A stretch of 7,042 bases of DNA from JANPCX01 sp031431125. Its GTDB lineage: Bacteria; Pseudomonadota; Gammaproteobacteria; Burkholderiales; Burkholderiaceae_C. The position numbers and the translations under genes are program-made. Shown one piece after another: positions 1-6,218 of this stretch. The notes beneath the pieces are model-generated. The model was not told the origin of the DNA. It was given only the letters and a program-made list of their open reading frames with translations, and did no database searches. Numbering within the stretch: the stretch's first letter is position 1; each line of letters begins with the position of its first letter. The DNA lies in assembly GCA_031431125.1 (NCBI GenBank), contig JANPCX010000011.1:1-7042 (forward strand), given 5' to 3'.

Positions 1-140
1 AAGAAAGGGGGGGGCCTGCGGCGCCCTGGCAGGGGCCTTGAGGGCATAAAAAAACAGACAACAGAACACGCCAAAAATGAACCGCGTAAAGCGGACAATC
101 TACTTGCTACAAAAGCGGACAGTTCTATTTGCTCTCAACA
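1..140. mobile_element. Probable terminal part of an IS21-like insertion sequence (partial)
   Basis: No transposase is visible. The case rests on the end structure. Two direct repeats beginning AAAGCGGACA (88-108 and 112-133) sit just inside a terminal CA at 139-140, so read inward from position 140 the element starts TGTTGAGAGC. Multiple subterminal repeats and TG...CA ends are known hallmarks of the IS21 family. The junction at about 140 coincides with the point where the minus-strand reading frame 100-297 stops looking like a membrane protein. Bases 1-60 are G-rich and hold a GC-rich imperfect hairpin (13-19 paired with 29-37). The rest of the element would lie to the left of the window. 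The family assignment is inference; a different IS family or a degraded remnant is possible. Confidence 0.45.
88..133. repeat. Two tandem 21-22 bp direct repeats, transposase-site-like
   Basis: The units at 88-108 and 112-133 both start AAAGCGGACA and both end TTGCT, with an internal difference of a few bases and one indel; their period is 24 bp. In IS21-type elements such repeats near the tips are transposase-binding sites. That role is inferred here from position next to a plausible element end, not shown. Confidence 0.6.
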
Positions 141-297
141 CGCCTGGAATCCCGGCCCAAGGCCATAAAGCGGCGGCCGCCATGGCGGGTAGCGCAAAAC
201 GAGTGAAGAACATCAACCCCCGTGCAGGCAAGGCCAAACAACGTTCGGCCGGCCACCACAGCAGCGTGATCCAACGGGAAAGTGTGTTCAGTTTCAT
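100..297 (-). pseudogene. 5' fragment of a membrane protein gene cut by the IS-like end
   Basis: The frame starts with ATG at 297 and its ATGA overlaps the stop codon of the response regulator by 4 bp, a classic translational-coupling arrangement, so it was probably the next gene of the same operon. The 65-residue product has a positively charged, tryptophan-rich start (RWITLLWWPAER) and then a hydrophobic stretch at about residues 28-53 (LMFFTRFALPAMAAAALWPW) that looks like a first membrane segment. About 52 codons precede position 140; the remaining tail (LRANRTVRFCSK) is read out of the insertion-sequence end. Its place after a CheY-like gene makes a sensor or chemotaxis receptor a reasonable guess, but no diagnostic domain remains. 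It could also be a chance open frame. Confidence 0.45.
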
Positions 298-704
298 GCG
301 GGGTGCTTAGAGTTGTTATTGGCGCTCAAGCCTGTGACCTGTGCCACGGCTTGAACCAGAACATGGGGCAAAAAGGGTTTGGACAACCAAGCCCGCACGC
401 CAGCATCTCTGCAGCGCGCCATCTTGCTGACATTGGCTTCGGTGGAAAACATGATGATGGGCACCTGCGCCTGCCTGCTGTGTAAACGAACGTTTTCAAC
501 AAAGGTAGCGCCGTCCATGCGTGGCATGTTCAAGTCGCTGACGATGCAAGACAGGCGTGGCCCATCCAGCTGTTTCAAACCCGCCTCGCCGTGCTCGGCC
601 TCAATCACTTGATGCCCAGCGCGCTCCAATGCCATGCGCGCCACCGTGCGGAAGCTGGCGGAGTCATCAACAATGAGGATGAGGCTGAGGGTTTTCATCT
701 CCAT
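294..704 (-). CDS. CheY-like single-domain response regulator
   Basis: This is a 136-residue receiver domain with no output domain. The acidic pair is D13-D14 (VDDS), the phospho-acceptor is D57 in VSDLNMPRMDG, the conserved hydroxyl residue is S87 or T88 (MFSTE), and the conserved lysine is K109 in SKPF. The full set indicates a protein that accepts a phosphoryl group from a histidine kinase and acts by protein-protein contact in the cytoplasm, as CheY-type regulators do. ATG at 704 or ATG at 698 could be the start; neither has a strong ribosome-binding site and no other start is available close upstream. It overlaps by 4 bp the truncated membrane-protein gene downstream, and lies divergent to an HD-GYP gene about 300 bp away. 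The partner kinase is not in the window. Confidence 0.93.
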   Translation of the reverse strand: MEMKTLSLILIVDDSASFRTVARMALERAGHQVIEAEHGEAGLKQLDGPRLSCIVSDLNMPRMDGATFVENVRLHSRQAQVPIIMFSTEANVSKMARCRDAGVRAWLSKPFLPHVLVQAVAQVTGLSANNNSKHPA

Positions 705-823
705 GGGTATCGGCTTGCGGTCGGCGCTCTTGAGGGGCTTGCATTCAAAACAACCACCGCGTGGTTCTGCCCACTGTTTGTCTCAAGTTGGGCCAGGTCA
801 GTCCGAAGAACACCCTGTGAACC

Positions 824-985
824 TAGTACTGCGCCTCAGGAATAACGAAACATGAAAGCGTGTAATCGACCCAATGGCGGCGTTGCAAATCCTCGCGATA
901 CCTCGGTATCGCTGCGGTTTGCGCCTTGCCCTTGGGCCGCTTCCACTACTTTCATTTGTTCCGTTATTCCTGAGGCGCAGTACTA
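824..985 (-). repeat. 162-bp imperfect palindromic element, copy 1
   Basis: The outer arms 824-847 and 962-985 are perfect 24-bp inverted repeats. Inside them ATGAAAG (852-858) pairs with CTTTCAT (949-955). The centre is a hairpin, GCGATACC (895-902), a 2-nt loop, then GGTATCGC (905-912), flanked by further imperfect pairing between GGCGTTGCAAATCC-type and GGTTTGCGCC-type segments. The 62-bp core 870-931 matches the reverse complement of 2350-2411 at 58 positions, so this copy is reversed relative to copy 2. It ends 19 bp before the HD-GYP start codon, so any transcript starting upstream would carry it as a 5' leader hairpin. It has no open frame of its own. It resembles ERIC-like or MITE-like extragenic palindromes in size and form, but I cannot assign it to a named family. 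Confidence 0.85.
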
Positions 986-1004
986 ACCCTGCGGCCATTG
1001 CCCA

Positions 1005-2297
1005 ATGAACAAAACTCTTGATCCCATGCTTGCGAACACCGTCTTGCCGTCACAGCTGTGCGTCGGGTTGTTTGTGCATTTGGATTTGAAGTGGTCACAG
1101 CACCCCTTTCCCTTTTCCAGCTTCAAGATCAAAACCCAAGACCAGATTGCGATCATCCAGTCCTTGGGCTTGGAGCGGGTGCGTATTGCGCCTGAAAAAG
1201 GCGACTGTCAGCCGCTGGCGGTACCGACGGGGCCAGTGACCGCGTCAGTCGCTTCGACTCCGGTGATTCGCTCTGCTCCTGACATGGCTCCTGTGCTCGC
1301 AGCCAAGGCCTCGCGCTTGGAGCGTTTGCAAGACCATCGCCAGCGCATGGCGGCTTGTGAGCAGCAGTTGCTCGCCAGCGCGAAAGTTGCGCAGTCTGTG
1401 GGCAAGAATTTGCTGTCGCGTCCCGATGATGTGAAACGCGACGTGGCCAAACTCGTCGATTCCATGGCCGACTCCATGCTGATGGAGGCCGACATCGCCA
1501 TCCATTTGATGGGCGACCGCGTCAAAGGCGAAGTGGCCTACAACCATTCATTGAACGTGGCGGTGCTGGCCATGATTTTGGCGCGCGAGATGAAATTGCC
1601 CGCGAGCACCATCCGCGCCATTGGGCAAGGGGCCATGTTCCATGATGTGGGCGAGTACGACTTGCCGCCACGGCTTGCCAATCCGTCCACGCCCTTGACC
1701 CAGGCAGAGTTCAATGCGTTCACGCAGCACTGTGCAAAAGGAGTGGATGCGGTGAAACGTTTGGCACTGCCGCACGAGGTGCTGTCTGTGATTGCAGAGC
1801 ACCATGAACTGGCCGATGGCACCGGTTACCCGCGACGCCTGCGTGGCGCCATGATGCAGCAGTCGGCCAAGGTGGTGGCGATTGCCAACCGCTACGACGA
1901 GTTGTGCAACCCGTCCATCGTCGCGACCGCACGCACACCCCATGAAGCCTTGTCGCTGATGTACAGCCAGCAACGCAACCAGTTTGATGCCACCGGGTTG
2001 ATGGTATTTGTGCGCTGTGTTGGTATCTACCCGCCGGGCACGCTGGTGGCACTGAACAACGGGTCCATCGGCATGGTGACCTCAGTGAACAGCTCACGGC
2101 CGCTCAAGCCGAGCGTGCAAATTTACGACCCCAATGTGCCCAAAGACGAGGCCATCATCATTGATATGGAAAAAGAACCTGACTTGGTGGTGGCCCGCAC
2201 GCTGCGCCCGTCGGAACTTGATCCCGATCCAAGAGAGTACTTGTCGCCGAAAAAACGCATGACCGTATTCTTTGACGTGCAGCCGAGAAAGACCTAG
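1005..2297 (+). CDS. DUF3391/HD-GYP protein, probable c-di-GMP phosphodiesterase
   Basis: The 430-residue product has an N-terminal DUF3391-like segment (about 15-65: SQLCVGLFVHLDLKW, then FKIKTQDQI), an alanine- and proline-rich linker, and an HD-GYP domain at about 140-335. Residues expected to bind the di-iron or tri-iron site are present: H181, H213-D214, H242, H266-H267 and D298, plus the GYP signature in DGTGYP (271-276). HD-GYP domains hydrolyse cyclic di-GMP to pGpG or GMP, lowering the signal that favours biofilm over motility. The usual HDxGK lysine is replaced by glutamate (HDVGE, E217), which could alter substrate binding. The C-terminal part (about 336-430) is typical of this architecture and looks complete. 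ATG at 1005 lacks a clear ribosome-binding site; ATG at 1026 is an alternative. Related palindromes flank the gene on both sides. Confidence 0.93.
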   Translation: MNKTLDPMLANTVLPSQLCVGLFVHLDLKWSQHPFPFSSFKIKTQDQIAIIQSLGLERVRIAPEKGDCQPLAVPTGPVTASVASTPVIRSAPDMAPVLAAKASRLERLQDHRQRMAACEQQLLASAKVAQSVGKNLLSRPDDVKRDVAKLVDSMADSMLMEADIAIHLMGDRVKGEVAYNHSLNVAVLAMILAREMKLPASTIRAIGQGAMFHDVGEYDLPPRLANPSTPLTQAEFNAFTQHCAKGVDAVKRLALPHEVLSVIAEHHELADGTGYPRRLRGAMMQQSAKVVAIANRYDELCNPSIVATARTPHEALSLMYSQQRNQFDATGLMVFVRCVGIYPPGTLVALNNGSIGMVTSVNSSRPLKPSVQIYDPNVPKDEAIIIDMEKEPDLVVARTLRPSELDPDPREYLSPKKRMTVFFDVQPRKT

Positions 2298-2458
2298 TGT
2301 CTCGAGTCAAAAAATATCGAGACAAATGAAAACGATGGATTCGCTCCGAGGGCAAGGCGCAAGCCGCAGCGATACCGTGGTATCGCGAGGATTTGCAACG
2401 CGGCCATCGGGGCGAAGACGCGTTTTCATGCCTCTATATTTCTGACTCGCGACACCAG
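2294..2458 (+). repeat. 165-bp imperfect palindromic element, copy 2
   Basis: The arms 2294-2334 and 2421-2458 are inverted repeats with roughly 85% matching, including ATGAAAACG (2326-2334) against CGTTTTCAT (2421-2429). The central hairpin is GCGATACC (2369-2376), a GT loop, and GGTATCGC (2379-2386). The core 2350-2411 is shared with copy 1 in inverse orientation (58 of 62). The outer arms have no sequence in common with copy 1 beyond ACCTAGT at the left edge (2292-2298; 821-827 in copy 1), yet remain self-complementary. The left arm overlaps the TAG stop codon of the HD-GYP gene (2295-2297). It fills nearly the whole gap between two convergent genes, so it may serve as a bidirectional transcript end, although it lacks a U-tract. 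Confidence 0.85.
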
Positions 2459-2479
2459 TGTCTGTTGACACCTCCGAGC

Positions 2480-2962
2480 TCAGTGCGAACGCAGACCCAA
2501 CCAAGACAGCCACAGGCTGCGCCGCATCCATAACAAAGCCGCACAGCAAATCCAAACGCCACAGGCCAGGGCGAAGAGCTCACCACCATCACTGCTGCCG
2601 TCGGTATTAACCACAGCAATGCCCAGCGGTGTGAAGAGGTGGAAAAAAATGGCACCAGAAATCACACCCAAACCCAGCGCTGCGCCCAGCACCTGCAGGG
2701 CGCGGTTGGACGACCAGGCGGCACCGGCAATCAGCAACAAGGAGGCGATCAACTCCATGGTGCCCACCACCTTGGCCGAAAAAATGCCACCGGGCGCGAA
2801 CACACCAGGGAATCCCAGGCTGGCGGCCCAAGGGTCTAGCTTGCCTTGGAAGATGTAAACGGTTTCGGGTGAACCGGTGAACTTGAAGAACAAGGACTGG
2901 ATGAATACAAAGGCCACAAATGCAGTCAGCAACCAGTGTCCGTTTGATTTGAACCACTTCAT
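2480..2962 (-). CDS. DoxX-like four-helix inner-membrane protein
   Basis: The 160-residue product has four likely membrane segments at about 10-27, 62-81, 89-107 and 127-146, with an extended loop between the first two that carries FKFTGSPETVYIF. This layout and loop fit the broad DoxX-like family of small membrane proteins, whose biochemical roles are mostly unknown; some members relate to redox or thiol stress. The start at 2962 is chosen because GGAGGA lies 5 nt upstream; the frame stays open for 68 more codons upstream, but that extension runs into the YHS gene in another frame and lacks membrane-protein character. It follows the YHS gene by 26 bp and is the last gene of a probable three-gene operon. 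It converges on the HD-GYP gene. The family call is fairly firm; the function is not. Confidence 0.82.
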   Translation of the reverse strand: MKWFKSNGHWLLTAFVAFVFIQSLFFKFTGSPETVYIFQGKLDPWAASLGFPGVFAPGGIFSAKVVGTMELIASLLLIAGAAWSSNRALQVLGAALGLGVISGAIFFHLFTPLGIAVVNTDGSSDGGELFALACGVWICCAALLWMRRSLWLSWLGLRSH

Positions 2963-2967
2963 GACAT

Positions 2968-2973
2968 TCCTCC
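2968..2973 (-). promoter_or_regulatory. Strong ribosome-binding site of the DoxX-like gene
   Basis: On the minus strand GGAGGA precedes ATG (2962-2960) by 5 nt. It settles the start of the DoxX-like gene against the longer open frame reaching to 3166. It is the only near-consensus Shine-Dalgarno sequence noticed in the window. Confidence 0.85.
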
Positions 2974-2988
2974 GTGCGATCTGTTGTT

Positions 2989-3477
2989 TTACTTCTTCAG
3001 CAAGTTTGCAAACTTTGCGTCTGCTTGTTTGATGTAGCCGGCAATGTCTTTTTGCCACTTGTCTTGAACACTGGCGTCGTAGTTCAAATAGAGCTTGCCA
3101 TCCACAATTTTGAATTTGTCGGGTTCTATGGTGACGAGGTTGTCTTGTGAGACACCATAAGCGCAATAGCCGCCGTACTGCGGTGCGTATTTTTCGGGTG
3201 TGGCCTTGAACAAATCAAGGTGGGCCTGGGATGCAAACTTCCATTTCGCGCCCATCCACTCGGTGACAAAACCATCTTGTCCTTTGACGGGTTTTCCTTC
3301 GGTGAAATAGGCCACTGTGTCGTAACCCAAGATGGCGGTGTCGCTGCGTCCACCGAAGAGGCCGCTCTTGAGCGTATTGATGGGCGGCGCGGCCAGGGCC
3401 GATGTCATGGACAAGACCAACAGCACAGGCAGGACAAGAGCAAACCGAAGCCAACGAGTGAGGTTGAGATGGGGCAT
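2989..3477 (-). CDS. Exported YHS-domain protein
   Basis: The 162-residue product starts with a signal peptide: basic start (LTRWLR), hydrophobic core at 12-27 and a likely signal peptidase site after ALA or ALAA (residues 27-30), so the mature protein is probably periplasmic. A YHS domain follows at about 48-105: GYDTVAYFTEGKPVKG, then WKFASQAHLDLF, PEKY and YGGYCAYGVS with the single mature cysteine C105. The tail (VDGKLYLNYD, 125-134, and W141) is typical of secreted YHS proteins. YHS domains occur in metal-handling proteins and are presumed to bind metal, but the function of this exported type is not established. AAGGAA about 8 nt before ATG can serve as ribosome-binding site. It lies 32 bp downstream of the DinB-like gene and 26 bp before the DoxX-like gene. 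Confidence 0.92.
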   Translation of the reverse strand: MPHLNLTRWLRFALVLPVLLVLSMTSALAAPPINTLKSGLFGGRSDTAILGYDTVAYFTEGKPVKGQDGFVTEWMGAKWKFASQAHLDLFKATPEKYAPQYGGYCAYGVSQDNLVTIEPDKFKIVDGKLYLNYDASVQDKWQKDIAGYIKQADAKFANLLKK

Positions 3478-3509
3478 GTTGGATTTCCTTGGGGTCAGAG
3501 TTGAGCGGA

Positions 3510-4064
3510 TCAGCGGGGCTGTTTTGAAAGACCGGCCTCGTAGGCCAACGTCGCTGGCGCTTTGCCGAGCTGGGGAGGCAAAACAATGCCTGTTGCCGCG
3601 CAGTGCAGTTGAATGATGGCGAAGTGATGCACCGCATGGCTGGCCACAAACAGCAGCTCGCGCTGAAAACTGGAATCGGCGGTGAATTGGTGCTCTGCAC
3701 GCAGTCCGCCCAAGAAACGTACTTGCAGCGGTGCGTGCAACAGACTCTGCGCTGGCTGGCGAAGTTGGCTCTGAATACCCAGTACACGCTGTAGCGCGAC
3801 TGCCGGGTCTTGTTCTACCCGGCGGTCGCGTTCCCGGCTGTCGTAGTCAATCAGCTTGGAGGTGCTGAACACCAAGGCTTCGTAGTGCTCAACCACGTGG
3901 CGTAAGTGGGGTCCAACCACGACCGCGAAGGTGTCGGTGGCTTGGGTTTTGAACACGTCGATGATGGTCGCCGCCTGGTCCAGCAACTGGATATTGAAGT
4001 TGATCAAGTCCAGCAAAGCCTGGTTGGGAAGGGGGCGGGGTGTGAGTGCGTGAACGGGCGGCAT
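3510..4064 (-). CDS. DinB-like (YfiT/DinB superfamily) protein
   Basis: The 184-residue, probably cytoplasmic, helical protein shows the histidine pattern of the DinB superfamily: H53, H56 and H60 in the helix around LRHVVEHYE, and H143, H146 and H147 in SHAVHHFA. A charged YDSRERD motif at 74-80 is typical of one subgroup. Members form four-helix bundles with a metal site of three histidines; some are thiol-dependent transferases (bacillithiol, mycothiol or glutathione linked), most are uncharacterised. Despite the name there is no link to DNA polymerase IV. The start at 4064 is the only ATG in the right place; no good ribosome-binding site is seen, and a TTG start about 15 codons in is possible. 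It heads a likely operon with the YHS and DoxX-like genes. The C-terminal part after about residue 160 is less conserved-looking. Confidence 0.82.
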   Translation of the reverse strand: MPPVHALTPRPLPNQALLDLINFNIQLLDQAATIIDVFKTQATDTFAVVVGPHLRHVVEHYEALVFSTSKLIDYDSRERDRRVEQDPAVALQRVLGIQSQLRQPAQSLLHAPLQVRFLGGLRAEHQFTADSSFQRELLFVASHAVHHFAIIQLHCAATGIVLPPQLGKAPATLAYEAGLSKQPR

Positions 4065-4208
4065 GGGGGTTCTGGGGTTTGATCAATGACGACGTTGATT
4101 CAAGAGAATCTCTGAGTTTTTTAGCAACAAGTCGCGTTTGTCGGTGTTGTTGTGTCGCGCAGGGGAGAAATTTCTTACGAGGACAGTGACGCTTGCCTTG
4201 ATTGGGGT

Positions 4209-5384
4209 TCAGTCCGTCGCCGGGTACAACGGGGTCAAGGCTTTCTCTTTGCGCCAAGCCCGCCAAAAATCCAGCAGCGGCATGGGTTTGAAACCACGCT
4301 TTCGGTTGGCATGGCCAATTTGAAAGAGCGCACGGTACTGGCGCATCAGGTCGCGCCAGGCCTGCAGCAGGCCACAGTTTCGGTCCCAAATATGGGTGCT
4401 TTCTGCGCCTGCGCCATTGACTTCCACGATGGTAAATGCGCCACCCGTTTGCACCTCGGAGAAGTCCTTGAAGCGAATGTCGAAGCGCCCAAAGTGAAAC
4501 TCTGGCAAACGGCTGGCCAGCGATTCAAACCGCGACTCCATGGCCGCTGTGACCAGTGCGGAGCCATTGCGAAAAATGGCCCCCCTGCTGTGGCTGCCTG
4601 CAAACGCCAATCGAATGGCTTGCCCGGCTTTGGGCACGGTGTGCAAACGGCTGGCATGGCGTTTGAGGTAGAGGTGGGGCACACGGGCGGCACGTGGATC
4701 GTCCAGGATGAGCTGCTCCAAATTGCGCCTGCCGTCGCCCACCACATGCGGAAAGTATTTCAAGGTGAGTGAAACGATGCGCCCCCTGGTTTGGCCGGGC
4801 AGTCGGCAGTAAAAAACGCCGGCCTCACCTTCAAAGGGCACATAGTGTTGCAACAGGTAGCGGGCACCAGCGGGAAAAGATTGGATGTAGGCCAGCAAGT
4901 CGTCCTCGGTGCGAACGAGTTTGACGCCCGCACCGCGGCAACCCAAATCAGGTTTGGCCACCAAAGGCAAAGCCAAACCAGCCTTGCGTACGCTTTCTAG
5001 CGCATGTTGAAGCTCTTGCGCCGTGTCGCTGAGCTGGCCCACGCCGGGCCGATCCATGGCGACAAAGGGAGCGACCCATTCGGGTATCTCTTGCACCGCC
5101 ATTCGCAGAATGTCGGCTTTGGACTCACCCACCATCCCGCCAGCAGGAAACGAAGGGTTGGCCACAGTGGGCAGGAGGGGCCCGCGGTAGCGCAGCATCA
5201 ACCACAGGCAGTACAGGGCCACCGGTGGGTAGAAGGCCCACATCGGCCAAAACTCAAAAAAGCTGGTGGGCGAACCCGACTCGTCCAGCGGCGGCATGCC
5301 TTGATGCGGGCGTGTCTGCGCGGGGCCGTTCTTATCGGGTTCTATCGCGGGCTGATGGGGGCGCATGGCCATCTGTGTGTTCAT
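4209..5384 (-). CDS. ATP-grasp domain protein, substrate unknown
   Basis: The 391-residue product has a proline-rich, poorly structured start (1-38), then FEFWPMWAFYPP and a hydrophobic stretch at about 50-66 that could anchor it to the membrane, then PTVANPSFPAGG and GESK (about 72-89). The ATP-grasp fold follows: K144 in AKPDLGCRGAG (nucleotide-binding lysine and glycine loop), LLQHYVPFEGEAGVF (177-191), and the metal-binding end with D302 and R304 in FGRFDIR and E321 and N323 in VEVNG. ATP-grasp enzymes join a carboxylate to an amine or thiol through an acyl-phosphate; the substrate here is unknown, and an automatic D-Ala-D-Ala ligase label would be unsupported. The start is uncertain: ATG 5384, Met5, Met7 or Met30 are all possible. 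It begins 3 bp after the DedA stop, so the two are probably translationally coupled. Confidence 0.88.
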   Translation of the reverse strand: MNTQMAMRPHQPAIEPDKNGPAQTRPHQGMPPLDESGSPTSFFEFWPMWAFYPPVALYCLWLMLRYRGPLLPTVANPSFPAGGMVGESKADILRMAVQEIPEWVAPFVAMDRPGVGQLSDTAQELQHALESVRKAGLALPLVAKPDLGCRGAGVKLVRTEDDLLAYIQSFPAGARYLLQHYVPFEGEAGVFYCRLPGQTRGRIVSLTLKYFPHVVGDGRRNLEQLILDDPRAARVPHLYLKRHASRLHTVPKAGQAIRLAFAGSHSRGAIFRNGSALVTAAMESRFESLASRLPEFHFGRFDIRFKDFSEVQTGGAFTIVEVNGAGAESTHIWDRNCGLLQAWRDLMRQYRALFQIGHANRKRGFKPMPLLDFWRAWRKEKALTPLYPATD

Positions 5385-5387
5385 GGG

Positions 5388-6008
5388 TCAAGGCACCGTC
5401 TGGGCATGGGTGGCACTGTATTGGCGACGTCGAATTTCCCGCACCAGAGGGACAGCCAATGCCAGGACGACGATGGGCAGGGCGACCGCCACTGGGGTGG
5501 GCCAACCCAGGGTTTTAGCCAACCAGTCGCCGATGGCTGCACTCACGATGTAGAGCCCGGCCGTCCACGCGAACACCGCCAACAGCACCCAGGCAGAAAA
5601 CGGACCCAAGGGAACGCGCAGGAATCCGCAGGCGGTGTAGGTCACCAAGCGCAAACCGGGTATGACACGTGCAAGCAACACGGCACTGAAAAGACGGCCA
5701 GTCAGTCGTTCCTGCGCCCATTGACCGCGTTGTGTTCGTACATACCGTCGGTGCAGAAAAGGAATGGAACGGGCACCCGCACCCAGTGCGTACAGCGCCA
5801 GGTCCCCGAGTGCGATGCCGCCCGCAACAGCGGCAAATGACGCAGGCCAAGACAACATGCCTTGAGCGGCCAATGCCGCCCCGGCCGCAATGGCCAGGTC
5901 TTCAAGCAAAAAGGTGCAGAGAACCAGGGCCGTCACGATGACGGCAGGTTCCGCCGCACCGGCCAATGCGGCTTGAAACCAGCCGGACCAGTGTGCGGAA
6001 GTCAGCAT
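5388..6008 (-). CDS. DedA-family membrane protein
   Basis: The 206-residue product is a multi-span inner-membrane protein with hydrophobic segments at about 22-48, 55-78, 105-130, 138-160 and 172-190. Family marks are the acidic motif in TFLLEDLAIAAG (E36, D37), GDLALYALG (68-76) and the R-x-x-P-G-x-R motif in ARVIPGLRLVTYTACGF (R114, P117, R120). DedA proteins are needed for envelope integrity, and some are lipid flippases for undecaprenyl phosphate or phosphatidylethanolamine; which lipid this one handles cannot be told. The ATG at 6008 is the likely start, with only a weak ribosome-binding site. It is transcribed away from the OlsB-like gene and is immediately followed by the ATP-grasp gene, which suggests they work on the same envelope process. 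Confidence 0.92.
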   Translation of the reverse strand: MLTSAHWSGWFQAALAGAAEPAVIVTALVLCTFLLEDLAIAAGAALAAQGMLSWPASFAAVAGGIALGDLALYALGAGARSIPFLHRRYVRTQRGQWAQERLTGRLFSAVLLARVIPGLRLVTYTACGFLRVPLGPFSAWVLLAVFAWTAGLYIVSAAIGDWLAKTLGWPTPVAVALPIVVLALAVPLVREIRRRQYSATHAQTVP

Positions 6009-6113
6009 GGGCCAGCCAGCTCGGTGATGGTGTGTGGCATCCCTTGAGTTTGAGCGGCTGGTTGTGGGCTTGTTTGCTCTCGCATACCTATAGTGTCGCT
6101 TGAGATTGTGGCT

Positions 6114-6156
6114 TTCTTACATTCAACACTGAATCCAAAAAATACACTTGTAAGAA
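6114..6156. promoter_or_regulatory. Inverted repeat in the divergent promoter region, possible operator
   Basis: TTCTTACA (6114-6121) and TGTAAGAA (6149-6156) are exact 8-bp inverted repeats separated by 27 bp of AT-rich DNA, the most AT-rich stretch of the intergenic region between the DedA and OlsB-like genes. It could be a regulator site controlling both promoters. No convincing -35/-10 pair was found on either strand, and the function is inferred only. Confidence 0.3.
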
Positions 6157-6192
6157 GTTGGGGGCTTCCGCCGACGATACCGAACACGTATT

Positions 6193-6218
6193 CTCACCGT
6201 CTCACCGTCTCACCGTCT
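6193..6218. repeat. Three tandem copies of an 8-bp repeat before the OlsB-like gene
   Basis: CTCACCGT occurs three times without gaps at 6193-6200, 6201-6208 and 6209-6216, followed by a partial CT. The array ends 12 bp before the ATG at 6231, where the ribosome-binding site would be expected, and it lies outside the reading frame because a TAG stop (6219-6221) follows it in frame. Copy-number change by slippage would shift spacing in the leader by 8 bp steps. Confidence 0.85.

Noticed and set aside
13..37. GC-rich hairpin at the left end as a transcription terminator
   Set aside because: Pairing is imperfect and it is followed by a C-rich run on the minus strand rather than a U-tract.
77..310. 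77-codon plus-strand open frame at the left end
   Set aside because: It starts inside the putative insertion-sequence end and runs antisense to the truncated membrane-protein frame; no ribosome-binding site or domain.
824..985. Palindrome copy 1 as an integron attC site
   Set aside because: attC sites conserve the terminal core-site bases and structure while the centre varies; here the centre is conserved and the ends differ, and no integrase is present.
798..998. 66-codon minus-strand open frame across palindrome copy 1
   Set aside because: It is generated by the repeat itself (both arms yield the same RLRNN string) and has no protein-like character.
2963..3166. N-terminal extension of the DoxX-like protein by 68 codons
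   Set aside because: It overlaps the YHS gene in another frame, is rich in Arg, Gln and Cys, and a strong GGAGGA site marks the internal ATG at 2962.
4090..4125. Possible terminator: GATTC-AAGA-GAATC followed by a T-run on the plus strand
   Set aside because: The stem is only 5 bp, the T-run is 6 bp away, and no plus-strand gene ends there; on the minus strand there is no T-run.
4152..4772. 206-codon plus-strand open frame opposite the ATP-grasp gene
   Set aside because: It lies antisense to a gene with clear ATP-grasp motifs, has no recognisable domain, and is expected by chance in GC-rich DNA.
5004..5840. 278-codon plus-strand open frame opposite the ATP-grasp and DedA genes
   Set aside because: The composition is rich in Gly, His, Arg and Gln with no domain, and it spans two well supported genes on the other strand, so it is a shadow frame.
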